From: Selaginella moellendorffii
Taxonomy: Eukaryota > Streptophyta > Lycopodiopsida > Selaginellales > Selaginellaceae
DNA: 64,000 nt
Assembly (NCBI RefSeq): GCF_000143415.4
Contig: NW_003314377.1
Coordinates: 200,240 to 264,239 of the forward strand
Direction of reading: 5' to 3'
A program made the position numbers and the translations under genes. The number at the start of each line of letters is the position of its first letter. The first letter of the stretch is position 1. Positions 11,796-21,300 of this stretch are shown in pieces. The notes below the pieces were generated by a model. It was not told where the DNA came from. It did not search any database and was given only the letters and a program-made list of their open reading frames with translations.

Positions 11796-12026
11796 TGGTC
11801 CGAGAACACGAAAGAACGAGCGGCCAAACCCTAAGCCCTGTCCCTCGCACACAACCAAATGGTTATAACTTTAGTTCACGACATAAGGTCCAAGCATTAT
11901 TTCAAGGAAATAGCATGGCAAAACAAAGCCAAGGGACGTGGTATATGCTTGGATCAAATTCTTTGCATTGAGCAGCATAGGACAAATCAACTACAACCAA
12001 AGTTTCGCCTGCTATTCTTTTTTCTT
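11796..12026. other. Short intergenic region, MDH promoter and UMP synthase 3' flank
   Basis: Only about 230 nt separate the MDH start from the UMP synthase stop. An AAACCCTAA-like motif sits near 11823. Nothing else seen. Confidence 0.5.
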
Positions 12027-13899
12027 CTACGCAGCGGCGATGCTTTTCAGGTACGCTTGCCACCCAGCGTTTCTATAGTCGCGAGAGGCCAAGGCAGGAT
12101 TTTTGGCCTTGATAATTCCTCTTCCAACGATGATTATATCACTCTGTCGGTCAGCAATCACCTATAACATCCACAGGAAGATTAGCAAATCAAGATACAA
12201 AAGAGAAGAAACAAACGAGCAAAGAGAAGAACCGAACGAGCAAAGAGAAGAAACGATCGAGCAAAGAGAAGAAACGGACGAACAAAACACAAGAAACGAA
12301 CGAGCAAACAGAAGAAAACCCTTACATTTTCAGGAGTGTTGTACTGCTGGCCAAGATCATCGCCCCCGGCGCTCATCTGCACTCCGGGAGTCATGTGGAT
12401 GAATCCGGGATCCGCAGCTTGAGCCCACGCAGCAGGATTTATGGAGATGAATCCCATGACGAAGTCTGGATTGTCCGCAGCCATTTTTTCTGCTGCTGCT
12501 GTGTACTCGCCCTGTGCTAGAGTTCCTTTGGAGCTCATCTCGGCCAGTAGCAGCAAACCCCGCCCCTTCGCCAGTCCCTATAGCCAACAAAAGACGTAGA
12601 GTTTACCATGAATGCTTGAAACTTTTTGGGACTTCTAAACCTTGAGCTTGAGGCCGTCAATGATTCCAGGGCCAGGCACTACGTGCGCGTTTGTGATATC
12701 CGACCAGTCCACAATCTTAAACGGACCCCTACAAAGAAAAACTCTGCTTTGAGTACAAAAACATCTGAAGTAAAAGGATTGTATCTTACCCCTCGTACTG
12801 CATACAAACCGTGTTGCCGATATCAGCAAACTTCCGGTCTTCAAAGATCATAAAATCGTGCTTCTCCGCAATCTGCAAACACACATTTTGTATATCAGAG
12901 GCCAAAAGGACACGAGAAAGAAGAAGCAATAGACTCACCGCACGAAGCTTGACTGTGAGCTCCTCGCTAAAATCCGAGAGCACATCAACGTGCGTCTTGA
13001 GCACGCATATCTCGGGCCCGACCTGTATGACCATCACAAACCTTGGATTCAGTGACAAACAAAAAAAAAGAAAGACAAAACGAACTCACAGCGTCGGCAA
13101 GCTTGAGAAGCTCCTCGGACGTCGCGACGTCCGCCGCAACACTCAAGTTAGTCTTCTTCCGCTCCATGAGCTCCAAGAGTTTCTTCCCAGCAGCATTCTG
13201 CGCGAGCACGGCCCTTTCTCCATACGCCAACCTCTTTGGCTTCTTGGCGGCGACAAGAGAAGAAGCTCCAGGAGGGGTTGAAGGAAGCTCCGCCCTGTTA
13301 GATCGAACAAAGCTCTTCACGGACGCCGCCACCTCCTCGCTCACTCTCCCATGCTTCACCAGAACATCCACCGCGTAGCTCAGAGTGATGGCGGAGTGGA
13401 GCCTCAATCCGTGCTTGCGAAGGTTGTCGCCGCCACCCTGCTCTCTATCGATCAACACCACCACGTCCGAGACCTTAAGCCCGGCGGCGGTGAGAGGCTC
13501 CACGGTCTCGAGCACCGATGCGCCGCTCGTCACTAGATCCTCGATCACCAGGCACGACTGGCCGCTGGAGAAGAAGCCCTCGATCGCCTTGCGGGTGCCA
13601 TAGTCCTTGACCTCCTTGCGGCGCATCACCATTGGCACATTGTGCGCGAGGGAGATGCACGTCGCGATGGGCAGCGCGGTGTAGGGGACGCCGCAGATGA
13701 GGTCGAACGGGGCGGCGGGGGCGGCGGCGGCGGACCAGAGCGCGGCGGAGACCTGGCGGAGCAAATCAGGGTAGGAGACGATCACCCGGAGATCGATGTA
13801 GATTGGCGAGATGATGCCACTCTTGAGCTTGAACTCGCCGAATTTCACCGCCTCCGCGTCGGCGAGCGCAAGGACCAGCGCCGCCGCCTCCTCCCGCAT
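12027..13899 (-). CDS. UMPS: Bifunctional UMP synthase (OPRT + OMP decarboxylase)
   Basis: Six exons (13899-13090, 13022-12939, 12872-12790, 12728-12641, 12577-12326, 12161-12027) give 483 residues, about the length of plant UMP synthases. The N-terminal orotate phosphoribosyltransferase has LKSG (25-28), RRKEVKDYG (93-101) and the PRPP-binding VIEDLVTSG (118-126). The C-terminal OMP decarboxylase has its catalytic EDRKFADIG (about 309-317) and a phosphate-binding end (VGRGII). The protein performs the last two steps of de novo UMP synthesis. Intron 5 holds a 20-bp purine-rich tandem repeat. Derived copies or fragments occur at 15970-16407, 18339-19013 and 44700-45000. Confidence 0.94.
12190..12310. 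repeat. 20-bp purine-rich tandem repeat in UMP synthase intron 5
   Basis: About five or six diverged units resembling GAGCAAAGAGAAGAAACGAAC are in tandem on the plus strand. The same motif recurs at 43994-44070, next to another UMP synthase-derived fragment. Confidence 0.7.
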
Positions 13900-13984
13900 T
13901 TCTTCCTTCTAAACCCTATACCTCATAGCATCAAACGTCTTGTTCGTAGATTCGCCCATCGGCGTTAGATGATCGTACGCCGGA

Positions 13985-14600
13985 TCACCCGACCTGGACG
14001 AGTGCCGCCATCGCGATCGACCACGACACGGCGTTCTTGTCAGTGATCTCCTCGAATGCCGCCATGGAATCGTCGAAGCTCTGGCAGTGGGCGTACATTC
14101 TCACAGCACGGTGGATCGATCCATCTGGTCGCCAGCAATCGCGTAGATTGCCTTCCCAGATCCAAGAACTTGGGATCGCAGCACGCCGAGAGCGCAGTGG
14201 CGATCGTCGCAGCGTCCGGCAAAACCTGATCGAGCTCCACGAGCTCTTGGAAGAGATCCAGGCATTGCGGGCATACGCAGCAAGCATGGCATTCAACGCG
14301 CTTGCTCTCGATTTTTGCCAGGAATTCCTTCCCCAGCATGCACAAGATCGAAATCGATCGATGCGAGGATTCGCTGGTGAAGATCCAATGCCCAGGGCAG
14401 CTTCCAGATCCATCCGCCGGAACGCTATCATCGCTTGCACGGATTGCCCATTCCGGGCAAATGCCGCGATGAGGATTGTCCAGGACATTGCTATTGGCGA
14501 TGGGATCGAAGGTCGCTGCTAGAAACCCGGGAATCTCCTCGTCGAGATATGGGAGATGCGAGCCTCGCCAGAATCTTGTCTCTAGGGCGTGGGGCATTTT
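13985..14600 (-). pseudogene. PPR-protein relic, frameshifted
   Basis: Pieces of pentatricopeptide repeats appear in two overlapping minus-strand frames: SWTILIAAFARNGQ and ALNAMLAAYARN in one, LFQELVELDQVLPDAATIATALSACC in the second, then back to the first for MYAHCQSFDDSMAAFEEI and NAVSWSIAMAAL. Alternation between frames shows small indels, and no complete start or C-terminal domain is found. PPR proteins normally bind organelle RNA; this copy cannot encode one. Its 5' side is bounded by the foldback element. Confidence 0.75.
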
Positions 14601-15340
14601 TTTCTTCTTCATTTTCAGCCCAAAAAGAAGTTAAACATTCTGTCATTTTGCTACTAAATGAATAAATGAATATGATAAAATAAGCTCAGGAAAACCCAAT
14701 TAGTGGATCTGCTCCAAAATGTTTTATGGGATTTTTGTGACACTTTTTGCCTTGCATCCCATGTTTGTTGTCTAAGACATACAAGTTACTAAAGTTACTA
14801 AGGTAAGAAAATTTGAAAAGAAAAATACTCTCAAAATTAATGAGGATGAGGAGTTATTGGACATTGTGGAAGATTATACAATGTATATCATTGTTGTCAA
14901 GTTTGTATTCACAAGTGCTCCAAAAGGTTTACAACATTGATGTAAAATTATAACACTAACTACCACGCCACCAATAGTTAATGTTGTGATTGGGCAAAAC
15001 ATTGATGTCATAAGCCTGTAGAACACTTGTGAATACAAATTTAGCAACAATGATCAAGAGAAAAATGTTGATTCCATTGATCACAACGAAAAACTGTTAG
15101 ACATTATAGAAGATTGCACCATGCACAGAATTTTTTACCTTGGTAACTTTGGTAACCTGTATGTTTTAGACAACAAAGATAGAATGCAAGGCGAGAGTGT
15201 TGTAGAGATCTTGCAGAACATTTTAGAGCAAGTCCATTAACTGGGTTTTCTTGGGCTTGTTTCGCCATATTTGCTTAGCGGCATGACAAAATGTTGAACT
15301 TCCTTTTAGGCTGAAAATAAGAGATAAAAGAAAAACAGAA
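14600..15340. mobile_element. Palindromic foldback (MITE-like) element
   Basis: Two arms of about 340 nt face each other around a centre near 14970. The left arm has in order TTTTCAGCCCAAAAAG, AAAACCCAATTAGTGGA, CCTTGCATCCCATGTTTGTTGTCTA and TTTGTATTCACAAGTG. The reverse complement of the right arm has the same motifs, diverged. The core is also nearly palindromic (AACACTAACTA ... TAGTTAATGTT). It encodes nothing. A transcript could form a long hairpin. Exact ends and target duplication are unclear. Confidence 0.7.
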
Positions 15341-15490
15341 GTTCTATTAATCTATTACAATGCAAGTGAAACGAAATAACGTACCAGATCGACTAGGACA
15401 TCCCACTACCACGACCAACTAAAGCACAATAGGCTGTAATGTTGTTGCTCCAAACCTCCATGCAAACCTCCAAACCTTGCATGACTTGGA

Positions 15491-15814
15491 TTGGAACGTG
15501 TACAAGAGATCCAGCACCAGGATCCAGCCCTTCCTCAGTTCAGCTCGAAATATTGGCCTACTCCTCTTGTTGTGCTGGTTGGAATGCCGGAGCTCCACCC
15601 GATGTCGTTCCGCACAGACCAGCCGCTGATCAACACCCTGGTGCTCCCCAAATTCTCCAAGGTGGCTGCGATTGGAGACAAGGGAGCTCTGCTCGAGGCT
15701 AGGATTCCAGCTCAAATCCAGGGTCCTCACGGCAGATTGGTTCTGCGTATCTTCGATCCGAGAGCAGGAAGCCATCTCGACACGTCTTTTGTTCTCTGTT
15801 TGTTCTCTAACTGA
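15491..15814 (+). pseudogene. Unrecognised gene fragment with coding-like sequence
   Basis: This plus-strand frame (PLVVLVGMPELHPMSF, LINTLVLPKFSKVAAIGDKG, GPHGRLVLRIFDPRAG) has even, codon-like composition unlike the surrounding AT-rich DNA, but no proper start and an abrupt end in unrelated sequence. I do not recognise the family. It lies at the left edge of a mosaic of fragments from other genes, so a captured exon is the best reading. Confidence 0.4.
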
Positions 15815-15969
15815 GACGAAATGTTCTGGGAATGTGATTCGGGGAAGGAACTCGAGGTCGTGGCGATCGTCCAGCCAACTCTTCACGGTATCTATATGCT
15901 TTTGTGAGTTCTTTTCTTGCATGTCCTTCTGTTCAGGTCCAACGGCTGCTCTTCGAAAACGTACAGAGC

Positions 15970-16157
15970 TGCATCATGTCGCCAATCTACATCGATCTCC
16001 GGGTGATCGTCTCCTACCCTGATTTGCTCCGCCAGGTCTCCGCCGCGCTCTGGTCCCCCGGTGCCGCGTTCGGAGCCTCTCACCGATCGCTAGAGAGCAA
16101 GGTGGCGGCCGCAAGCATGGGTTGAGGCTCCACTCCGTCATCACTCTGAGCTACGCA
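15970..16157 (+). pseudogene. UMP synthase OPRT fragments, plus orientation
   Basis: Two blocks match the intact UMP synthase exon 1. 15970-16053 corresponds to the reverse complement of about 13735-13819 ([15 protein letters not shown]), and 16084-16157 to about 13375-13455 ([13 protein letters not shown]). The intervening sequence of the parent is missing. The coding sense is plus, opposite to the parent gene and to the next fragment. Confidence 0.8.
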
Positions 16158-16407
16158 CGAGAAGGAAGAAACAATAGACTCACCGCACGAAGCTTGACTG
16201 TGAGCTCCTCGCTAAAATCCCAAGAGCACACATCAACGCGCGTCTTGAGCACGCATGTCTCAGGCCCGACCTGTATAAACATCACAAAACTTGGATTCAG
16301 TGACAAAGAAAGCAAGAAGGAGAAAACGAACTCACAGCATCGGCAGGTTTGAGAAGCTCCTCTGACGTCGCGACGTCCGCCATGCGCTCCATGAGCTCCA
16401 AGAGTTC
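16158..16407 (-). pseudogene. UMP synthase exon/intron fragment, minus orientation
   Basis: This block closely follows 12925-13175 of the intact gene: the exon 2 end (CACCGCACGAAGCTTGACTG), exon 2, the intron (CTTGGATTCAGTGACAAA) and the end of exon 1. Because the intron is kept, it arose by DNA duplication, not from mRNA. Its sense is opposite to the adjoining fragment at 15970-16157, so the relic has been inverted internally. Confidence 0.85.
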
Positions 16408-16479
16408 ATAAGCTAGAGCTGGAGTCGGAGAGCAGGAGGATCACTGTGGTGGAGACGTGATGAATGTCCGAGGTGTTTA

Positions 16480-16860
16480 CAATCTCTCCAGAGCCTGGGC
16501 GACTTTATCTTCAAGGACAACAGAGAAGTCTCGGCTGAAGAACAGATGATTGTTGCTGTCCCGGAGATCGAGGAGGTAGAAGTTGGCGAAGGGGACGAGT
16601 TTCTGATCTTTGCGTCGGATGGGATCTGGCAGCCCCGCGAAAACTCGAGCCTGGAAGTTATGCAGTTTGTCAGGAACGACAAGAGAATCCACGAGATAAA
16701 GCTCTCGGAAATATGCCTAGATTTTCTAGAGGTTTACATTGCTCGGGAACCTCGCTCGTGTGGTTACCAAGAATTAGAAGGTGAGTTTTTCATGGAGGTT
16801 CTCGACCCTCGGAAAAGCAGTAGCCACGGGACTGATATGGTTGTCGTCCAGATTTCATAA
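16480..16860 (+). pseudogene. PP2C phosphatase C-terminal fragment
   Basis: An open frame carries PP2C landmarks: SLGDFIFKDN, VAVPEIEEVEV, GDEFLIFASDGIW and a C-terminal D-M-V-V-V-Q-I end, the usual place of the metal-binding DN and final strand. The first two thirds of a PP2C are absent and the HGTDMVVV end lacks the usual CDN. The family removes phosphate from Ser/Thr with two metal ions; this fragment cannot be active. It follows directly on the UMP synthase fragments. Confidence 0.7.
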
Positions 16861-17208
16861 GCTCCTTTCCTGGGGGATCAATTGCTTTTAGCTTGGATTC
16901 TGCGGCACTAATTTTCTTTGCTGCTCGTCTCGTTCTTGCTTTCTCGGAACTGTATCCAAGAGGAACCAAAGTTAAGACAACGCGCAAGAGTAAAAAAGAC
17001 TCACCGTCGACTCACTTTTTCCAGCTCTGTCAACCTGCTTCACAGTGCACGTCTGTGGCGGAAACAGGACGAGCTTGAAACTCGACCACCTGGCATAACA
17101 TCGAAGTCACGCAGTCAGTCCCTGAAAGAAAGAAGTGAAACTTTCTATGCAGAAAGCTTACGTGTATTGGCTTGTTCCAGACGAGGAGCGTTTTGAGTGC
17201 CACACGAT
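16861..17208. other. Right edge of the fragment mosaic, no gene assigned
   Basis: Moderately GC-rich sequence with short frames on both strands and a minus-strand donor-like GTGAGTC near 17000. It may be another exon fragment; I cannot name one. Confidence 0.3.
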
Positions 17209-18228
17209 CTACGTAACTTCCACCCCGACCCGGTCACACTCCATCAATGTCCCCGCCTGGTCACACATTGCTCGTTCTCGCACGTCGGACACCGCCTTGA
17301 GATAGCTGTACCTTAGCTCCATTCCATCCCACAGCCGATGGAAGGCAGTGATGCATTCGCCCCTATCCTTTCTATGGCCGCTCCTGGCACTCAAAGCCTC
17401 GCTAACCAATCCCAAGTTTGAGTTCCTGGGATCGCCCCAGTCCCTGGGACTGCCCTCCACCAGCAGCGGACCCTTCTTGCTACGGCTTGAAACCAGGAAG
17501 TTCATAGCGATGTCTTCGCAGTTGATAGCATCATCCACGTACTCCTTGACACCAGCCGGCATGGAGCAAGAGTACAAGTAAAGGTTCTCGGTCGCCAAGA
17601 TCATGAACTTCGTCAGGAGTATCGAGTACCGGATTGAGCTCTTGGTGTAGATCCATGACTTTGTACCCAGCTGGAAAGAGTGAGACCGCGGGAAGAGGCC
17701 CACTATCCTGTCTTGATTCTCGGACCACACTTGGAAAGCGAACTTGAGGCTGGATAGATCCACGCTGATATCATCGTCACAAACCAAGACCGCCTGCGTG
17801 GAAATCTCCTTCCTTGGAAGAAATCTATTGTTGAGGCTGGAGGAAGGCTGGCGGACGACGTAAATCGGCGCACCCAAGCTCTCGAGATTGGCGTTGAGCA
17901 GCACCTGGTCTGGCGTGGACGTGTTGCCCCAAAGAATGTAGACGGCGTCCACCACAGGCGAGGCGGAGTACGCCTGTGCGTGCTGCTCCAGGATGTGGAT
18001 TCTGGCCTCGGAGAAGCCATTCATGAGCACTGTAAGCTGATCGGGGCGAAGATCGATCGATTGCGGGTACCTATCTCGTTGGCAAACCCCTGTTTCTCCT
18101 GCAAGATCTAGGCGCTTACTTGCTGGAGTGGCGGAAAGGAAGAAGAATGCCGCCAATGCTGTGAAGATCACGCCAGATCCGAGCAACAGGATGGAGAAGC
18201 CCAGGCGCTTTCGCCTCTTTCTTGCCAT
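17209..18228 (-). CDS. GT64 glycosyltransferase, GMT1/EPC1-like
   Basis: A single-exon gene of 339 residues, the length of the plant GT64 proteins I recall. A basic start (MARKRRKR) and hydrophobic stretch (about 11-32) make a type II Golgi membrane anchor. The catalytic region includes TVLMNGFSEAR, VYILWGNTSTPD, LNNRFLP, the metal/UDP-sugar site CDDD (about 150-153) and NCEDIAMNFLVS. Arabidopsis relatives (EPC1/GMT1) add mannose to glycosyl inositol phosphorylceramides, so a sphingolipid or wall glycan role is inferred. It is divergent from the SNF2 gene; the two ATGs are about 110 nt apart. Confidence 0.88.
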   Translation of the reverse strand: MARKRRKRLGFSILLLGSGVIFTALAAFFFLSATPASKRLDLAGETGVCQRDRYPQSIDLRPDQLTVLMNGFSEARIHILEQHAQAYSASPVVDAVYILWGNTSTPDQVLLNANLESLGAPIYVVRQPSSSLNNRFLPRKEISTQAVLVCDDDISVDLSSLKFAFQVWSENQDRIVGLFPRSHSFQLGTKSWIYTKSSIRYSILLTKFMILATENLYLYSCSMPAGVKEYVDDAINCEDIAMNFLVSSRSKKGPLLVEGSPRDWGDPRNSNLGLVSEALSARSGHRKDRGECITAFHRLWDGMELRYSYLKAVSDVRERAMCDQAGTLMECDRVGVEVT

Positions 18229-18338
18229 GGAAATGTTTAGGGTTCCTTGATTGAAGGGATTTTTTGCTCCTTCGAAATTTTCCCGCCCAAAATACTTTCT
18301 CGAAAAAAATTCTAGGGTTCTACGGTGGTTTTGGGGCG
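18229..18338. promoter_or_regulatory. Compact divergent promoter, GT64 gene / OPRT-SNF2 gene
   Basis: Only about 110 nt lie between the two start codons on opposite strands. Short AGGGTT motifs occur on both sides (18239, 18314). A shared bidirectional promoter is inferred from distance. Confidence 0.45.
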
Positions 18339-21300
18339 ATGCGAGGGGAGGCGGAGGCGCTGATCGTGGCGCTCGTCAAGGCGCAGGCGCTTAAGTTCGG
18401 TAAGCTCGACAGCCCGATCGACATCGATCTTGGAGTGATTTGCTCGTACCCTGATTTGCTACACCGGGTTATCGCTGCGCTATGGTCTGCCGTAGCCGAG
18501 CGTGCGACGTTCGATGTCGTTTGCGCTGCGTCACACACGGCCGGGCCGATCGCAGTGTGCTTCGCACTCGTTTACAGGGTACCAATGGTGATGAGAAGAA
18601 GGGAGGTGACGGACTCTAGAGGCATTGATGGTTCCTTTGAGACTGGCCAAACCTGCTTAGTGATCGATGATCTACTTGCTATCGGGGCTCCGGTGGCCGA
18701 AACTGTGGAGCTTCTCAGTGGTGCTGGGCTCAAGGTCTCGGACGTGGTGATCCTGGTCGATAGAGAAGAAGGTGGTGCCGAGAATCTACGCAAGAGTGGG
18801 CTTAAGGTCCACTCGGCCATCACTTGGAGCGACATAAGGGACGTTCATGGGAGAGTGACTGCCGACGCTGCTCCACCTGGAGAGGGTTTCGTGAAGACGA
18901 CTTCGACTCAAGCTGATACATCTGTAACAGAGAAGGCATCGCCTCAAGATACGAACTCGCGCTTCGTCGACGCAGATATGACTGGATGCGATGATCTCAA
19001 AACTCCTGACAATGTTAGTAACTTTTTTTCTTTTCTCTTACGTCGTTAACTGTTTGTCTAACTGATGTTCTACAGGTTGTTGGTACAAGTAGAGGTGGCG
19101 AAAGGCGTTCTTTTCCCCCTCGTGATGAAGAGGACGATGAACTGTGGATCGTAAGCGAGAAGTGGAGCACGGGTCGCGAAAGTAAACCAGGGACGGCTGC
19201 TAACCAGGTGCAAGTTAACAGTGGCAATTCAAAGAACAAAGCTGTTGGAGCAATTGAAACCCGCACTCATGAAGCAGATGATTTGACCTTGAAGACTCCG
19301 GAATGCAAGCGGTCGTGGTGGCCTCATGGCAAGGGCGCTAGATCGGAAGTCATTGATATCAGTGATGAGGAGAGTAATGGGGAGACGTCTATACTAGGTG
19401 AGAAGCGCAAGCTGCCATTGAGCTTCACACCTCGAGGCCGTCGGGAGACAGTCGCAGTGAAGGAAGAACCGGGATGGCGTGGTACGGGTGTAAAGAAGAA
19501 AGAGCCTCCCGGGAGCTATGCTCAAACAGCTGCCTGGAATGCAGCAACATCGTCTTACGGCTGGATAGTTGCTCCAAAGATGGAAGAGGTTTTGCCAATG
19601 GACAGAAGGTTTGGTAAGCCGGCATCGTCGGGTTCAGAACCGGGATGGCGGGGTACGGGTGTAAAGAAGGAAGAGCCTCCGGGGAGCTATGCTCAAACAG
19701 CTGCCTGGAATGGAGCAACTTCGTCTTACGGCTGGGGAGTTGCTCCAAAGATGGAAGAAGTTTTGCTGATGGGCAGAAGGTTTTATCAGCCGGCTTCGTC
19801 GGGTTCGTCTGTCCATGCAGGCCCAAAGAAGAAGGAAGAACCAGTTCAGAACACGAGCACAAACACAACTCCAAATCAGCCTGCTCAACCGGTGCCCGTG
19901 GTTCGCCGGAATGGTCAAGCCAGCATAGCAACTTCGTCTTGCCGCTGGACAGCTCCTCCAAACAAGGAAGAAGTTTTGCCAACTGGTAGAAGGTTTGATC
20001 GGCCGTCGTTGTCGGGTTCGCGTGTCCATGCAGGCCCAAAGAAGGAGCCTTCGAGTCAAGCAACTCCAAAGAAGGAAGAACCAGTTCACAACACGAGCAC
20101 AAACACAACTCCAAATCAAGCTGCTCAACCGGTGCACGTAGACAAATGTCTTCGCCGGATCTTGGAGGTACACTTGCACTGACTGCTATTTGGATGTTTA
20201 CATTTTCTTTTCCCACAGAGAATGATCACTCCTGATACAAACGAAGAGGCCACTCTAGATGAGGGAATGATGACTATCAATCTTTTGAAACATCAGGTAT
20301 ACTTCAAAATCTTCTATGTTTCACGGGTTTAAAGCGATCTTTGTAGAGAATAGCTTTAGCTTGGATGGTGAAGAGCGAGGAGCGTGGAAATTGTTCTGGT
20401 GGCTTTCTAGCAGATGACCAGGTGAGCCTTTTGTATGTCATATTGGTTGAACAATCTCCTTGTCGTTGTCTCTAGGGTCTTGGCAAAACAGTGTCTACGA
20501 TAGCTCTTATTCTCAAAGCTCGGTCGCCAATTCACCTGCTCAATCCGGAAACACAAGCCATTAAACCTGAGATTAAACCTGAGATCAAACCTGAGCTTAT
20601 GCAGAAGCCGGAGCCAAAAAGAAGGGGTGGCACTCTTGTCGTATGCCCGACAAGCGTTTTGAGACAGTGGTATCATGAGATCGAGGAAAAAGTTACAGCG
20701 GCGGCAAGGCTTTCAACACATATTTATCACGGCGGTAACAGGAAGAGGTGTCCCTACGAGTTAGCCAAATATGACGTTGTGCTAACCACGTACTCAATTG
20801 TAACAAATGAGGTGCCTAAGCCAGATGAGGAGATAGAAGCAGATGAGGAAACGTATGCAGACTATGGCAGCAGCTGTTCGCAAGCATTTTCAAATAAGAA
20901 GACGAAGAAAAGGACCCCGACTCGTGGGGCAGGACCTCTAGCCGAAGTCAAATGGTTTCGAGTGGTGTTGGACGAGGCACAGACGATAAAAAATGCAAAA
21001 ACACTAGCAGCGTACGCTTGCTGGGGACTGAAAGCCGACAGACGATGGTGTTTGTCGGGTACACCACTTCAGAATACCATCGACGACCTCTTCAGCTACT
21101 TTCGATTCTTGCGCTTCGACCCGCTGGATTCATACTCAACCTTCAAGATAAAGGTGAAAGAACCAATCTCCCGAGATCCGAGCACAGGATATGCAAAGCT
21201 ACAGATGATACTCCAGGTGATTATGCTTCGTCGAACAAAAGGCAAGTTCTCAATCTTTTGACTTAAGATTGCCGGGGCCAAAGTTTTGATTTTACAGAAA

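Noticed and set aside
18339-19049. OPRT-like exon as a separate functional OPRT enzyme gene
   Set aside because: It lacks KSG and TSG and reads to a stop only if the consensus intron is ignored. In-frame splicing into the helicase explains the data better.
19425-20216. 263-codon minus frame over the SNF2 linker repeats
   Set aside because: It mirrors the tandem repeat on the other strand. The plus strand joins the helicase in frame.
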